From positions 62,548,751 through 62,612,750 of the forward strand of contig CM067343.1 in assembly GCA_034190875.2 (NCBI GenBank): a DNA stretch of 64,000 nt, read 5' to 3'. This DNA is from Urechis unicinctus. Lineage: Eukaryota > Annelida > Polychaeta > Xenopneusta > Urechidae. This document shows positions 21,465 to 34,600 of this stretch, in pieces. The notes beneath the pieces are model-generated. The model had not been told where the DNA came from and ran no database searches. It saw only the letters and a list, made by a program, of their open reading frames with translations. Each line of letters starts with the position of its first letter. Within the stretch, counting starts at the first letter, position 1. The position numbers and the translations under genes are program-made.

Positions 21465-21880
21465 TTTTTGGCACGCGATACAGGTCGCATTTAGGAAAAT
21501 GTGGATGATGCACCGAACACAGAGGATTTGTTTTGACCTTGACCTCAAATGACCAACCCTGCATTGCCAATTATTCAAGTGATATCGGTAATCCACTTTA
21601 AGGTACTGATGGCTGAGAATGTTGTTCTTCAAAATTTAATCATAGGTGTTCGATTGTAAAAACAATAATAGATTATTCAGACTGAATTCAATTGTTAAAT
21701 TTTTCTTAAAATAAGGAGTTGTAAGATATTGTATATGTATGTATGTTTGTATGGATGTAAACATTTTTCGTCTCGCGATTCAGGTCGAAATTTTCGAGAA
21801 AAAAATTTAATTGGTCGAGACTAATGATGCACAGAACCCTGGGGTTTTGTTTTGACCTAGATCTCAAACTAGTATCTCTT
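21465..21880 (+). repeat. Two copies of a dispersed repeat (CGATACAGGTCG family)
   Basis: Each copy begins near a TATGTATG-type tract, then CGCGAT(A/T)CAGGTCG, an A/T-rich middle, GATGCACAGAACCC or similar, and TTGTTTTGACCT(T/A)GA. Other copies lie near 24851, 27505, 27885, 30110, 52703 and 54070, plus duplicate-copy counterparts. Structure suggests a short non-autonomous element linked to a microsatellite, as known in bivalves; the class is not determined. Confidence 0.55.
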
Positions 21881-24803
21881 ATAACTGGATGGATTAGGGT
21901 GCAATTTTCACACGAGCTAGTCACTCGTCGTTTCAGAGCTTCATAGCCACGGGGGCATATTGACACATGCGTATTGAACATGATACAAATTTCAGCGACT
22001 TTTGAAATTTCCCTGTTCGAAAAGTATGCCCTTAGGTTCTGGCAGAGATCGTAACGTCTGCTTTATGGCCCCTCTACATGGAACGGAACGTATGTTCATT
22101 TATTAACCAGTGGACGAACTGTCCGGGACTAACCTTGTGTGGGATAAAAAGCCTGGAAATGGTTCGGACATTTTTACTGTTGGCATGACATTGGATGGAT
22201 ATATAGAAGTTAGTTCGTGGCTTCCTTGTGAGGCATTTTGTCTAATCAGGTATTGCAAGTTGTGCTGGGTGGCCGGCCATAGTAATGTGCTTATAACTTA
22301 ATTTAACTTAAATCCAATTACAAACTTTTTCTTAATATATATTACGACATCAGACCAACAGTGTTCCCAAACGCTGAAAGTCGAAAAATCCTGATATGGT
22401 CAGCAACAGCTAAAGTCGTATCCAAAGATTTTATGGATGTCGATCACGTAATATCCTGTTACAAAAGCAGCCAAGTTTTCAGAGAATAACACAAGTTTAA
22501 TGCTTCGTATGTCCGTGCATACTAATTCGATTTTACAACAGTGTACATATTCTGTAAGTGTAATGCAATTGTTAACTGCTTCTGTATATATGTAACTGCA
22601 TATGATGCATTGTTAATTTCGACTGTAAAAATTGAACATTTTCTGAAAGCCGAATCAATTATCAAATTTTTATGATGGGCATGTTTTATCAAAATATCGT
22701 TTTCAAAGCGCATTGAGATGGTGAAAAAATTCCAAATGGACAAGTTGTACGGGTGCTTGGCAACAACAAATCAACCAGGCTCCCCATTTCCTGCCTGTTG
22801 ACAAATTTTATATTTTGGCGTGACATGTAATGATTGATGGCTTAGGTCAGGTTCCCATTGGTGGAGTTCATAGCTTATGTCTTGTCATAACGGTGATTGT
22901 GTTGATCCCGTCAGGCCACATGACGTCAGACCTTTGATATTGCAAATCCCTTTCAAGTTTAGCAATAGTTATTGAGGCTCATTCTTATTTATGTACAAAC
23001 CGTTGTAATCCGGTATACCACCTCCCTCCTGTAGTCAATGTTATGCATGTATGTTAATGTTCTTGGCCAAATGGAAGGCCATTTAAGTTTGAGTCACTTA
23101 ATATGTCATCTGCGTAGTATTAATCAAATGCATATATGTTAATGTCGTTGCCAACCGAAAGGGCATTCAAGTTTAAGGCGGTTCGCCTAACATAATTAGC
23201 ATGCAGCTAAGTGAACAAATGTTGAATAAATGAGGCGTCCGCCCATTTGGTCGCACGGCAAATGAAATCGTATATGAGCACCTCAAGAATTGAGGACAAT
23301 AATTATCATTCGGGATACAGAGCTTGAGAGAAAGATTAGAAATCCAGAGAGACCAACCAACCGCTTTGTCGTTAGTCATTACCTACTATATCTCTGGTGC
23401 GGAGGCAAGCAGCAGTTTAAAGTCTTAGATCAGGGACTACCCTCTGTTAAAGCAAACACGCAGAATTTCTTTGTGCTACTTCATATTAAGTCTAGGGTAT
23501 GTTCATAACATGACTGGCCTAAATGCCGAGTAAGACACGACAGAAAGACTAAACATCGCCCATGCGCGTGCGCGCGATGTTTTCTTCACGCGCTCTCGTT
23601 GAATTTTCATTAGCCCAACAGATCACCATTCGATCGATGTTTCAAGAGGAAGCGCAGATGCCACTTGGTTTCATAATAGCTACTTAACATTCGGGTCTTT
23701 TTACGTAGCGTCATTATGCAAGTTTGGCATGCCGCGGTACTATTTAAAAAAAAACTAAGGTTTTCCTGAAGTCAACCAAATCATTGTCAATCTATCACGG
23801 CCCCGGGCAGCATGATTTCGTAAATAAATTTGATTGCTTATAAATATACATGCAATGGTCATGCAAATTGGTTGAATTGTGGTTGCAAAAATTTAAAATT
23901 CATTATAACTTGGTCAAATATGGGCTGATTCTGAAATTTTCTTAACTTCCTGATACAGTTCGCCAAGCTCGAAAGCACTTAAAAAACCGTAAATGATGGT
24001 TATGAAAATTTTGAATTGTTGTCATGGACAGCGCAATACGAATGATATAATTGCATACTATGGATGTAAATGTCACGGGGGAGGGGCTTGCAAGGATCGA
24101 TATCAAGCATTTGCTCTTCATATGGGCATTGCTTAACTTGCATCACAATTGCACCAGAATATGTCAGTAACCTAGCTGGACATCGATATAAATGGGTCAC
24201 GGAGATTATTCATGCACTAGTATATCCCCATTGCTAATAAGCGAATCTAAGTAATACTTTATAGCATATATCTTCCCAGTGCTGAAATATCTCACCTTGC
24301 ACCATTTCCAGTGTATTCGAGTCACTTCCTCTTTAGTGACCTAGGTCAACGGTAGAGCTCCGTTTATGTCTTGGTTGATCTGCTTTATTTAATGATCGTT
24401 AACTTCTTATACCGTTGAAGAAAACCATTCAAAGTTACTATACCATAAACCGCTATATTATGTACCTTATTCGCGACGCTTGACATCAGCCTGTGTTATA
24501 CAATATGTCAGTTTTTTAAACACCAAACATTTCTGAATACCTCTGCTGAGATCAGTTGATTTAATGTTGACATAAACCGAATGATTATAACAGGTAACAT
24601 TGCTCCATTGCATATTTATTTAAGAATCTGCATTTTCAGCACGTGTGTTTGTGTAAGTTATGTATTTCGGCACGTTAGAACAGTTGAAGGTTATAAGTAA
24701 CATTACAGCGAAATTATATATGGTTTGTTCAACCTACCATACACACTGTGGCCATATGATTGATGAGAGCGGCAGCTAAAACAGTCATTCGTCAGCCCGT
24801 CCC

Positions 24804-24850
24804 CCCCATGCACGCACGCACGCATGCACGCACGTATGTATGTATGTATG
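24804..24850 (+). repeat. (GCAC)n/(GTAT)n microsatellite, short allele
   Basis: GCAC/GCAT tetramers followed by GTATGTAT, directly before CGATACAGGTCG. The counterpart in copy 2 is a far longer compound tract ending at 52704. Confidence 0.85.
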
Positions 24851-24997
24851 CGATACAGGTCGCAATTTTGCAATTTTTGAATTTGTGTTTCTTTTAATGT
24901 AAGCAGTTATTATGCACAGAACCCAGGTGATTTGTTTGGACCTTTACCTGAAACTTAGGTCAAGGTCATCGAATAAGAGAAAAACTAGTATCTCAAT

Positions 24998-25277
24998 CCC
25001 GGGGGGGCACTTGGCCTTATTCGGGATAGGGGTGTGCCGCGGGACCTCGAAAACCCGTACCCGTCGTACAAGGTCAAAATGGCCAAAAGCATACCCCGTC
25101 GTACAAGGTATTATGCGAATGTATAACCCCTCGTACAGATTGAAGCTCAAAAACATACCCCGTCGTACAAGTATGAGGCCAAAAAACCCGTCGTACATGT
25201 CAAGAGGCCGAAAAAACATACCCCGTCGCGCGGCACATATGTACTACCTCTATACCATTAAGTGCCCCCTCCCCGGG
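24998..25277. mobile_element. 280-bp MITE with internal repeats, 8-bp target duplication
   Basis: Terminal inverted repeats CCCGGGGGGGCACTT and AAGTGCCCCCTCCCCGGG enclose the element. ATCTCAAT flanks it on both sides (24990-24997 and 25278-25285), and copy 2 has this word once at 52844-52851, an exact empty site. Inside are about six diverged copies of a roughly 35-base unit centred on CCCCGTCGTACAAG. An 8-bp duplication is usual for hAT and some other superfamilies; the family is not settled. Confidence 0.85.
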
Positions 25278-28200
25278 ATCTCAATTAACTCCGTTAATAA
25301 CGAACGGATTGTTGCAAATTTTACATCATTGAGTAGCTCATTCTAATTGCAACTTTTTCTTAATATATATGTGGCCATCGAACCAACAGTTTTCCCAAGC
25401 GACTAAGGTCGAAAAATCGTGGTACCTGTCCAAATGTCAACAAAAGTTTCATAAATATTTCGAACGCTTATAAAACCCTCAATACATGTCCGATGGTAAT
25501 AAAAATTGGTTCTCCGCAACATACTTAGACGTATGCTTAAATATCATGGATGTCGATGACGTCACTTCCTGCTACAAAAGCATCACATTTCCGATGACCA
25601 CTGGTCATTTGTGATAAATAATTACACCTATTCATGGTTTCACTGGAGCTGGGTGCCTCAAGGTCATGACCCCAAGCTACCATTAGACAAAGGACTACCT
25701 TGTGCGCTCTTGTGCAAGCGGACATGGCATCAGCTGGGGCCCCGAACGAGGATTCCTTGCTAAGATACTGAACCACGGAATGTGGATAACGATACCAGCT
25801 GGGTCAACGCTAGTTGCTTCTCGCGAGAAAACAACGGGACTAACAAAATGGCTGCGCCTTTGTCTGACGTAAACAAGACGATTCCGTGGATGGACTGTGC
25901 TACGACTGGTATCAACAGCTCCATGATGGCCTTCACAGTACCGTTGCTTCAAATGCAAGCGCTGCAAACAAGGGATGTAACTAATACGCCACCTGTCAAA
26001 AAGCGTAAGACAAGTGACCAGTGGCTTAAGTCACTACAAAAGTTGACTTTGGGTCTTCTTTCCGCCCCAATATCAGATTTTATTCATACAAATAGGTAAC
26101 ATAGATGACAGCTTCCTCCAAGGTGACACCTTCTCTGACTGTGAGCTGAACATTAGGGATACTGTTCTAATTAGGGATAGACTTACTTTATTGTGCACCC
26201 AGATAAATCTGTTATTGTGCCAAATCCATCTCTGACTTTTCTAGGATTTACTCTGAATTCCATGAAAATAACTGTACAATTGACCCCTGAAAAGTGTGGT
26301 TATTAAAAGCAATCATGAAGGGATAATTTGCAAAAATGGAGTATATAACTATTAGGAAATAAGCAGAGCTCATTGGGCAAATGGTAGCCAGTGAACCTGA
26401 AGGCAAGGATCGATGTCAAGCAATTCATCTGGGAATCGTTTTATTTGCAACGTAAATGCACCAGAATAGGACATCTATATAGTTGACTGATAACTTACAG
26501 AGTGCGCATAATCAATGTTGTCATATATGGAATGTGAGGTGTATGCTATATTTCTCTCGTCATTGTATTTAATGTCTTGCAGTATATATCTACACCACGT
26601 TGCAATATCTCACCTCGCACCACATTCCAGTGTATTCGAGTCACGTCCTCTTGAGTGATCACCATCAACTGAAGAGGTCCGTTTATGTCTTGGTCGATCA
26701 GCTTTATTTCGGGATCGTTAACCACAAATATCGTTGAAGAAAAGCATTCAAAATTAGTATGCACTCAACCGGTTTAGCGTACCTTATGGGCGATGATGCT
26801 TGACATCAGCCCGTGTTATACGATGTGTGCTAGTTTTGTCAACATCAAACATTCCTGAATATTTCCACTGAGATCAGTCGATTTAATGTAGACATAAACC
26901 ACTGCTCCATTACATTTATAGTTAAGAATCTACATTTTTAATATGTGTTCTTGAGTAAGTTATGTATGTCGGCAGTTTAAGGTTCTGGTCAACATTACAG
27001 CGAAAAAAGTGTTTGTTCAGTCTACCATACAATCTCTGAATGCTCAGATGATAAATATCAAGCCAATTTGCGGAGTGGGAGGGGGTGGGAGTATTGACGT
27101 TGGGTATTGGCATGAAGCTATAGACTTTGTGATAGATATCCTTGAATAAAGGGCCACTTGAAAGTTCTAGTATTCAGTGCACTGCTTATCCGACGTTGAG
27201 TGGATTTGAGCATACATTGATTGAGATAGAAGGGTAGCTGACTTCTTAAGAAGTGCCATTGAAATTTATTCATTTAATTTTTGGGAAAAAAAATATTGGC
27301 TACAATCTGAAGTGCTATTAGCAGTGCATCTCAGTATAACTATTTACATTTTAGTTTAAGGAATGCGTAGAATATGTACTGAAGAAACTACATGAATATA
27401 TCCTATCTGTTTTTGTCTTGCGATACAGGGTGCCAAGTTCAACATACTTACCCAAAAACATTTAAAAATAGAAATATTTACTTATTGTCTTTCTCTCGCG
27501 GTGCAGATACTATTTTTCAAGATATTTTCAAAATATGTTTTTAATTGGAAGGTGTTGATGGTGCACAGAATCCAGAGCCTTTGTTTTTCCCTTGACCACA
27601 AATCAAGTTCAATGTAATCAAAGAAATCACCAACATCCTCCTCGCGAATTGTTTGATCGGGATAAGTGGTGCATATTATGGAAGCGTAATTCAATCGCAA
27701 TTTTTTTTAAAATATGTGTTGCGGTTAAAAATTGAAAGTTTTACCCTTCGTTCCAATGAATAATGCATAATAACTTCGTCAATTATTAGCCGATTTATTT
27801 TTAACTTCCTGACACAATTTGCCAAGTTCCCTCATGTACCCATGGGTCTCATAAATTGAACATTGGTCAGCTTGTTCTGTGATAGAGATCGCTATTCTAG
27901 ACATATTTTCGAATTCGTTTTAAGAATGGAAGATTGTATTCATGCGCAGAGCCGAGAGGATTTGTTTTTACCTTGACCTTAAACTAAGGTCACGGTAATC
28001 GAAATTGAGAATATCTTAATTCCTGAATATCGCCATGGAAAATGGTCCCGTCGTTATACAATTTACACCATTTTGTAGTTAAATTCAATTGACAATTATC
28101 TCTAAATATATGTATGTAATCCGCTTAGTATAGTCGCATATGGAGAACGGTTTACGGTTTAGCTATTGTTGTTTGTTTTGAGGGTTTTGTTTTGATCAAC

Positions 28201-29559
28201 AAAAAACTGACCGTAAACTATCAAGCGCATACAAAAGTAAAAATAATGGTCCAATGGTCATAAAACTTGAGTCGATTGTTGTCGTTGACAGCGCAAATCG
28301 AATCCTAAATTTGCATAGTATTGATGTAAATGCCATGTAGGGCGGCAAGTATCGATGTCAATCATTTGCTCTTCATGTGGGTATCGTTTAACATGCAACA
28401 CAAACGCACCAGAATAGGACATCGATGTAGAGGCTTGATGGGTTGCGGTGATTATTTCATGCATTTGTGTATCCCCATAGATCAGTTTGCCAATAAGCGA
28501 ATCCAGGGAAAGCATTGGCTTAATGGCGCTACAAGCTCACGATTGCATTATTCAAAGGAACTCATCTGTGAATAAATGTATTTCTATGACTATACCAAAC
28601 AGAGAGTGTTCTTTTAGAGTGTATGCCAGAGAGCTACTAAGCTAATGAGGTAGTAAATGAGATAATATAATAAATACTTCCATGTTAGCATATATGATAT
28701 ATACCAGCTAGGACTGATAACTGATAAAGAATACACCTAATTAATGTTGTCATATATTGAAAGTGAGGTGTGTTCTATATAATCCTCGTCACTGTCTTAT
28801 AGTATATAAGTCCCAACTCGTACACATTCCAGTGCATTTGAGTCACGTTCTCTTAAGTGATCACCCTCAACTGAAGAGTTCCATTTATGTCTTGGAAGTT
28901 CAGCTTTACTTTAGAATCCACGAATATCGTTGAAGAAAACAATTCAAAGTTAGTATGCACTAAACTGCAAAGTTGTGTATTTTATGGGCGACGCTTGATA
29001 TCAACCTGTGTGTCAACATCAAACATTTGTGAATAGCTCTACTGAGATCAAATGATTTCATGTAGACATGTACCGAATGATTATGATAGGGATCACTGCT
29101 CCATTCCATATATAATTGAGTTTTTGAATAAATAATGTATGTCGGCTCGTTAGAGCAGTTGAAGGTTCGTATCAACCTTACAGTGACAAAATATATTGAT
29201 TGTGCAGCCTACCATACTCGCTCTGGTCATATAATAGATGCAAGTGGCCGCTAATACAGTTATTAATTCCCCTCACAAGTATTTATTATTCAGCACCGGT
29301 TCATTCAATTGATGGAAACAACATCAACTTTATCGCAGGTAAATTGCAATATGCAGTGCTGTAATATAGCGTGTAATCTATACTCACTACAACACACACA
29401 TCACCTGTCATCTATACTCACTGTAGCCCAGATGGCATATCCTCCACACCAAAAATTAGTCAAACAACCTATCATCGAATGCTCAGATAATAAATATCAA
29501 ACCAATTTGCGAAAAATACTAAAATATCGAGCCACCACTTATCATACACATGGTCAGGG

Positions 29560-29935
29560 AATGGGAGTTTTGGCGTTACAACTGTACCGAGTTAAACAAC
29601 TGAACCCAGTTTCTCCAGTGTGAAAACTGTATCCAAGGTAAATACAGTATAAGGTGTGCCAATTGCACCCACTTCAGCAACTTTTCACAATGTAACAACA
29701 TTACTAAGGGTGAATGACTGTACCCATGTAGTGAACTGCATCCCATTTAATAACTTCTACAAGAGGTACAACTGCACAGAGTATAGAAGTTGTACCCAAC
29801 ACCCGGTGTGACAGATGTGTCGGTGGTAACAATTGCACTCAGCATAACAATTCAGAGTTACAAATGTATACAGTGAAACAACTGTTGCCTGTGTAACAAA
29901 TGTACTCAGGATAACAACTGTTCTATTTATTGGAA
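29560..29935 (+). repeat. Degenerate minisatellite, copy 1
   Basis: About a dozen loose repeats of AACAACTGTACCCAG-like words, spaced irregularly at about 20-40 bases (ACAACTGTACCGAG, AACTGTATCCAAG, GACTGTACCCATG, CAACTGCACAGAG, AAGTTGTACCC, CAATTGCACTCAG, AAATGTACTCAGG). A worn tandem array rather than a gene. Confidence 0.55.
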
Positions 29936-31634
29936 CAAATATATTACCGTCTATTAGCCATGCATGTCTTATTTAAAACATTCCATTGAACTATTATCAC
30001 AAGTGTAATAGAAAAGTATAAACTATCTTAGGGTAAGGAAAATTTAGAATGTGTAATGAAGAAGCTCAATTTCGAAATAAAATTAAAAAATTAAGTGGGT
30101 TATTAATGCGCAGCACCCAGAACGCAGTTTTCGATATATTTTTGAACTTATATTTTTTAATTAAAGGTGTCAAATGTGATCACAACCAGAAAGATTATAA
30201 ACTAAGGTCAAGGTCATCGAAGGTTATTTTATATCATCGATAAATCCATATTTACTTGGTCAATTTTGGGCCGATTTAAATTTTTTTTAAACTTCCAGAT
30301 ACAGTTTCGCCAAGTTACCCAAGTACCCATGCGCCTCTTGTATGTTTGGGTGTTTGCTTGTTTGTTAACATTTGTTTGATCCGCGATATAGGTCACAATT
30401 TTTGAAATTTTTTAATTATATATGTGGGCATCGAACCAACATTTTTCCAAAGCGCCCCAGGTCGAAATATCATGATATCAGTCCGAATGACTGACGAAAT
30501 TGGGTCACATGTACTCCATGACAGCTTTAGTCGGGACTTAAGATTTCATGAATGTCGATGACGTCATTTCCGGTCACGCAAGCATCAACGTTTTAAAAAA
30601 ACGTCCTAAATTTCTGATAGCCAAAATCTCTAACATTTTTAATATCGCCAAAAAAAATAATATTTTCTCAAATTTTCGACAGCTTATTAAATTGTAATAT
30701 CAATCCAACGGTCAAAAAAATTGAGCCAGTTGTTGTCATAGACAGCGCAAATCTAATCCATTAATTTAATGTATATCGACTTCTAATAACGAAAGAATCA
30801 AAGTAAAAACGGGACTGAAATATGAAATTAACGTGTCGTTTCTCCGTCGTTAATGATGATATCGTAAATTTAATTCCACTCGAAAAAAGCCCTTTCAATT
30901 CGGAACATATAACTAATTATCTTGCTTTGTACATTATAGATAGTTTTCGCACAAAAATAAGCTTGAAGTACAGCGGGTGTCACTTCTGGTGGGTTTTCAC
31001 TGGTTTGTTAACAGCAGCCTACACATCATGCTGTACACAGATCGTCTCTACTCTCTGTTCGCCAAGCCGGCATGCTGTCGAGTATGGTACGCCGCGGTAA
31101 CATTGAATAAATAAATGAAGCTTTTACCTGAGTGGGACAAATCATCGTCATTCTATCATGGCCGTTCGCCAAGTTCCACCATGTACCCATGGACCCATTT
31201 CTGCAATTTAAGTTAGTGCGCAGATTGCTACAATGTTTTCAACAATAAACTAAACGACGCTATGAACCTTCAACCTTTTTCATTAGCATTGCAGTCGCGT
31301 GAAACTAAACGTGTTGCGTATGGGGACATATCGGGGGCTCAGTGTGTGTGTATGTGGCGGGGGGGGGGGGGTATGCGGATCGTTACCATAACCAAACGTT
31401 AACAAAACGTTACGAGACATTAAACTGGTAATAAGAAGAGTCGATGACATAAACATAAATGCTTCGGAATTCGTCTCGAGATACTTCCTTGTGTTTTTCT
31501 GGCTCAATCACGAGAACCGAGCCCAGGTCATCCAATCATCAGGATACACGCTTGATGGGTAGTAGGTATATAATAAATGGTGAATTCTATTTTGCCACAG
31601 TGAAGCACAATTGTGTCACAAGCATTGCTAAATC

Positions 31635-34600
31635 ATGCGGATTGCAGTCTACCTATGTGTATATCTCACCTGGTCAGGTGAGGTAATCAGCCGATATACA
31701 CCAGGTAAGTCTGTTGGTGATATATGGGGGAAGTTTTTGTCATTTAATTAATGAACGCACTAGAAATTTGTTTTTCTAACAGCCAAACCTATTTTCTAGT
31801 GTACAATCCGTCATTAGAAACACAGAAAATAATCGATTTTCGAAATAAATTCTGAGATATTTGATATTATTCTCGAGGCCAGATAGGGCAAGCGATAGGG
31901 CGTCATCCGTACATCACAAAGGAAACACATACGGCTTCAGGATCTGATAGCAGGACGTATATTCATTGGCTTTTCTTGGTTAGGGTTTCAATTTCTGTAC
32001 GGCAACTCTTTTGTGATTGCAGACAGCTCTCTGAATGAGATAGAATTCGATGTCACTGAAAGCAACATGGAATTTGATGGAGGTCTTTACCCCAAAAAAT
32101 TTAAGACCGGCTTTGAATTATCCAATGAACACGTCGAATTGGACTTGGAGAGGAACGATCTTATCGATTTGGAGTTTCCCATCATTTTCCTAGAAGAAGA
32201 CAATGGCGTGTCCGTTCCTGACAAGTCTCTTTTTAAAAAGGTGAGAAATGTAGCATAGATTGAATATAATAGAGTAACCGACGGGGCATGGGTGTTGACG
32301 TATTGTTGGTCCTAAAGCTTCTGTTTTGTAACTGCGCTGATTGTTAGCGCATGTCTGAATAGGGCCCAGTAAAAAGGCGGATATAGAGATGGCAACTTTC
32401 GCTTAAAGGTCAACTACAAAGATTTTTTTTATTCCATTTTTCCAGAGTTCTATGTTTTAAAAGGGTATCGTGACCAAAATAAGGTGACTGCGCGCTTTTT
32501 TTCTTAAGAAAAATGATTTTTAAATGTATATTTCCCACGTCGAATCTGACAAGATACCGCGCGGTAAAATTCGTGAATTTCCGTACAGTGACGTCATTCA
32601 GGTTGTTTGCGATTATTCATCGCCATCTTAACTTAAGCCTTCCCGGTTGGTTGACAGCGTGTGACTAACTCGTCTTTCTTCACGGTGTGGTGCGTTTCTT
32701 GGTGTGGATTATACCTTATTGTTGTGCGTTTGGTTGTCGGAACAATGAGAAGTCAGGCGTGATTATTTTTTGTTTCTTAAAGACATATGCGCCGCATATG
32801 GGTGTCGAAAGTCAAGCGTAAACATTGGAGTCCTTGCCCTTATAGTTATACGACAGTTCTATGTTCTGATCATTTCGAGAAAAGTGCTTATGAGACTGAC
32901 CCAGAGCTGCTCAAAAGTCTAGGATTTCGTAAGAAACCTAGGCTCCGAAATGGTATTGGCAGCTGAGCAGATAGATAAATCAAGTGACAGTGGTGAATCA
33001 CAGACTGAGGTGTCACACTCAAGTACTGCCGACGTAGGCTAGGCGAAGAAACTGCGCCTGTCAGCGTCCGCGCTGTTTGCGAGTGCCTTGGCGTCTGCCG
33101 ACCATGAAGCTTGCTCTCACTTGTCATTAGGGGTGAAGGCAAATGTTTTGGTGAGTGTCACAAGGCAACTGCATTATTATATATGATGAAATGCATTGGC
33201 AGGGATAACTTCTGTTGTATGTATCCATGTGTCTTTTCAGAGTCAATTTGTAAACATTTACATCCTTAAAGGCTATGATGAATGAAATTGTAGCATACTT
33301 ATTGTATTGATACCATAGATGGCTGACAAGTCTCTACAGACACAGAGTTCTATCTTTCTTGGGATAAAGAAATATTCAAGAGGTACCCAAGTTGGCCCAT
33401 CTCACCAAAAGTGTCACCAGGGGCACCCAATACGAGCCCTAGGAGGAATCTGGTGCACAGCGATGATGAGATGGAAACTGACCCTGACTATGACTTCACT
33501 GACAAAGTGATGATGCTGAGATGGAAACTGATGATGACAGAACTGTTAGGTAAATGTTGTTTTGTTTGTAGTGTAATCACAGGGTTTTATTTGATGGAAG
33601 AAAAATTTAGCTCACAGAATGCTTATGTACAGTGGTGTTGATCTGGAGGATGGCCCTAGTCAGAATCAAAGATACCGGGGGAGTTTTTTTGCTTTTTGAA
33701 CAAATCGGCGTGAATGGACACCGTAAGATGTGGGATTGCCAACTTTTTACAGGAGCTATGCCCGCAGGGAATTTGTTTATGGCTTCAGGGATTTTTGTTA
33801 GTGGCAGTAATGCTATTAGAACACTGAACATGTTCAGGTATGGGAAAATCCCAAGCCTGTCAAAAGCACCAATTTCTTTTGGTGTGAACATGCATTAATC
33901 TAAAATGAAACACATGTTTTTTTGACATTTATTACCAAAACCTGAATAAGTTTCATTTGCACAAACATAGTTACCCAATTAAAAATTGGCATATAATATA
34001 ACTTACTTATTATATGACTATCATAAAATATGAATATCATTGATTTGCTTCAGACTATGTACATCAGGTGCTTGATCTAAGGCAAAAATATCCAAGCTAC
34101 AGACTTGCTGAGGTCCTTGCAGATGACAGGACTGTCCCACTACCTATTGCCTCCCAGTACGAGAAACCTGAAAAGGATCTTCTCGTAGGTGCTCACAGGT
34201 GTCGATTCAACCTGACCAAGAAATCTTCCGCTCCATTGTAAATAACCTGTATATTTGCCGCCCGGGTCAGGGAAGGATTTTCTAACAGCTGTTACCACAC
34301 AGGCTGCTAGCACTTTCCTGTTTCTTTTGCCCAGTCTGTGCCATATCCAGAGTGTAAACTGTCGGTAAGCTAGATACCTGAATAATCTGAAGCAATATGT
34401 CAATTAGTTGTCTATGGTTTTAAAATAAGTTGTATAGCTAAAAAAACAATTGTCATTTGTCAACCATTCCCTCACTTCATAATTTTATTGTAAGCTCTGC
34501 CTCTGGATTTCATGTAACTGGCATTATTTATTCTTGGCTATGTAAAATATATTGTAGTTCATCAATATGAACACTGAATATTTTACACAGTGGAATTTAT

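Larger units (their letters stand above)
20258..23647. other. Repeat-rich stretch after the Polinton
   Basis: No gene is recognised. It contains a 63-bp tandem duplication at 20916, at least two copies of the dispersed CGATACAGGTCG family (21465-21600, 21769-21880) and a diverged piece of another dispersed repeat at 22320-22490. A frame at 22110-22301 has no supporting motif. Confidence 0.5.
23648..31634. other. Repeat blocks upstream of the metalloprotease gene
   Basis: No gene is recognised in 8 kb. Three diverged, similar blocks of roughly 0.7-1 kb start near 24000, 26390 and 28250; each has GGATCGATxTCAAGCA, GCACCAGAATA, ATCTCACCT.GCACCA..TTCCAGTGTATTCGAGTCAC and TTTATGTCTTGG in order. 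Between them are dispersed CGATACAGGTCG copies. A frame at 25782-26099 has no recognised domain and its counterpart in copy 2 is disrupted by a 130-bp difference. Confidence 0.5.

Noticed and set aside
22110-22301. 63-codon frame near 22.1 kb
   Set aside because: No motif, no clear splice borders, and surrounded by dispersed repeats.
24944-25219. 91-codon minus-strand frame across the MITE
   Set aside because: It spans the MITE border and is absent from the empty site in copy 2.
25020-25240. Regularly spaced CCCGTCGTACAAG repeats that might suggest a CRISPR-like array
   Set aside because: They lie inside a MITE with target duplication in animal DNA, and the spacers are not unique sequences of constant length.
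25782-26099. 105-codon frame in copy 1 (NASCFSRENNGTNKMAAPLS...)
   Set aside because: No recognised domain or splice context, and the matching place in copy 2 differs by a 130-bp indel that changes the protein. Probably accidental within repeat DNA.
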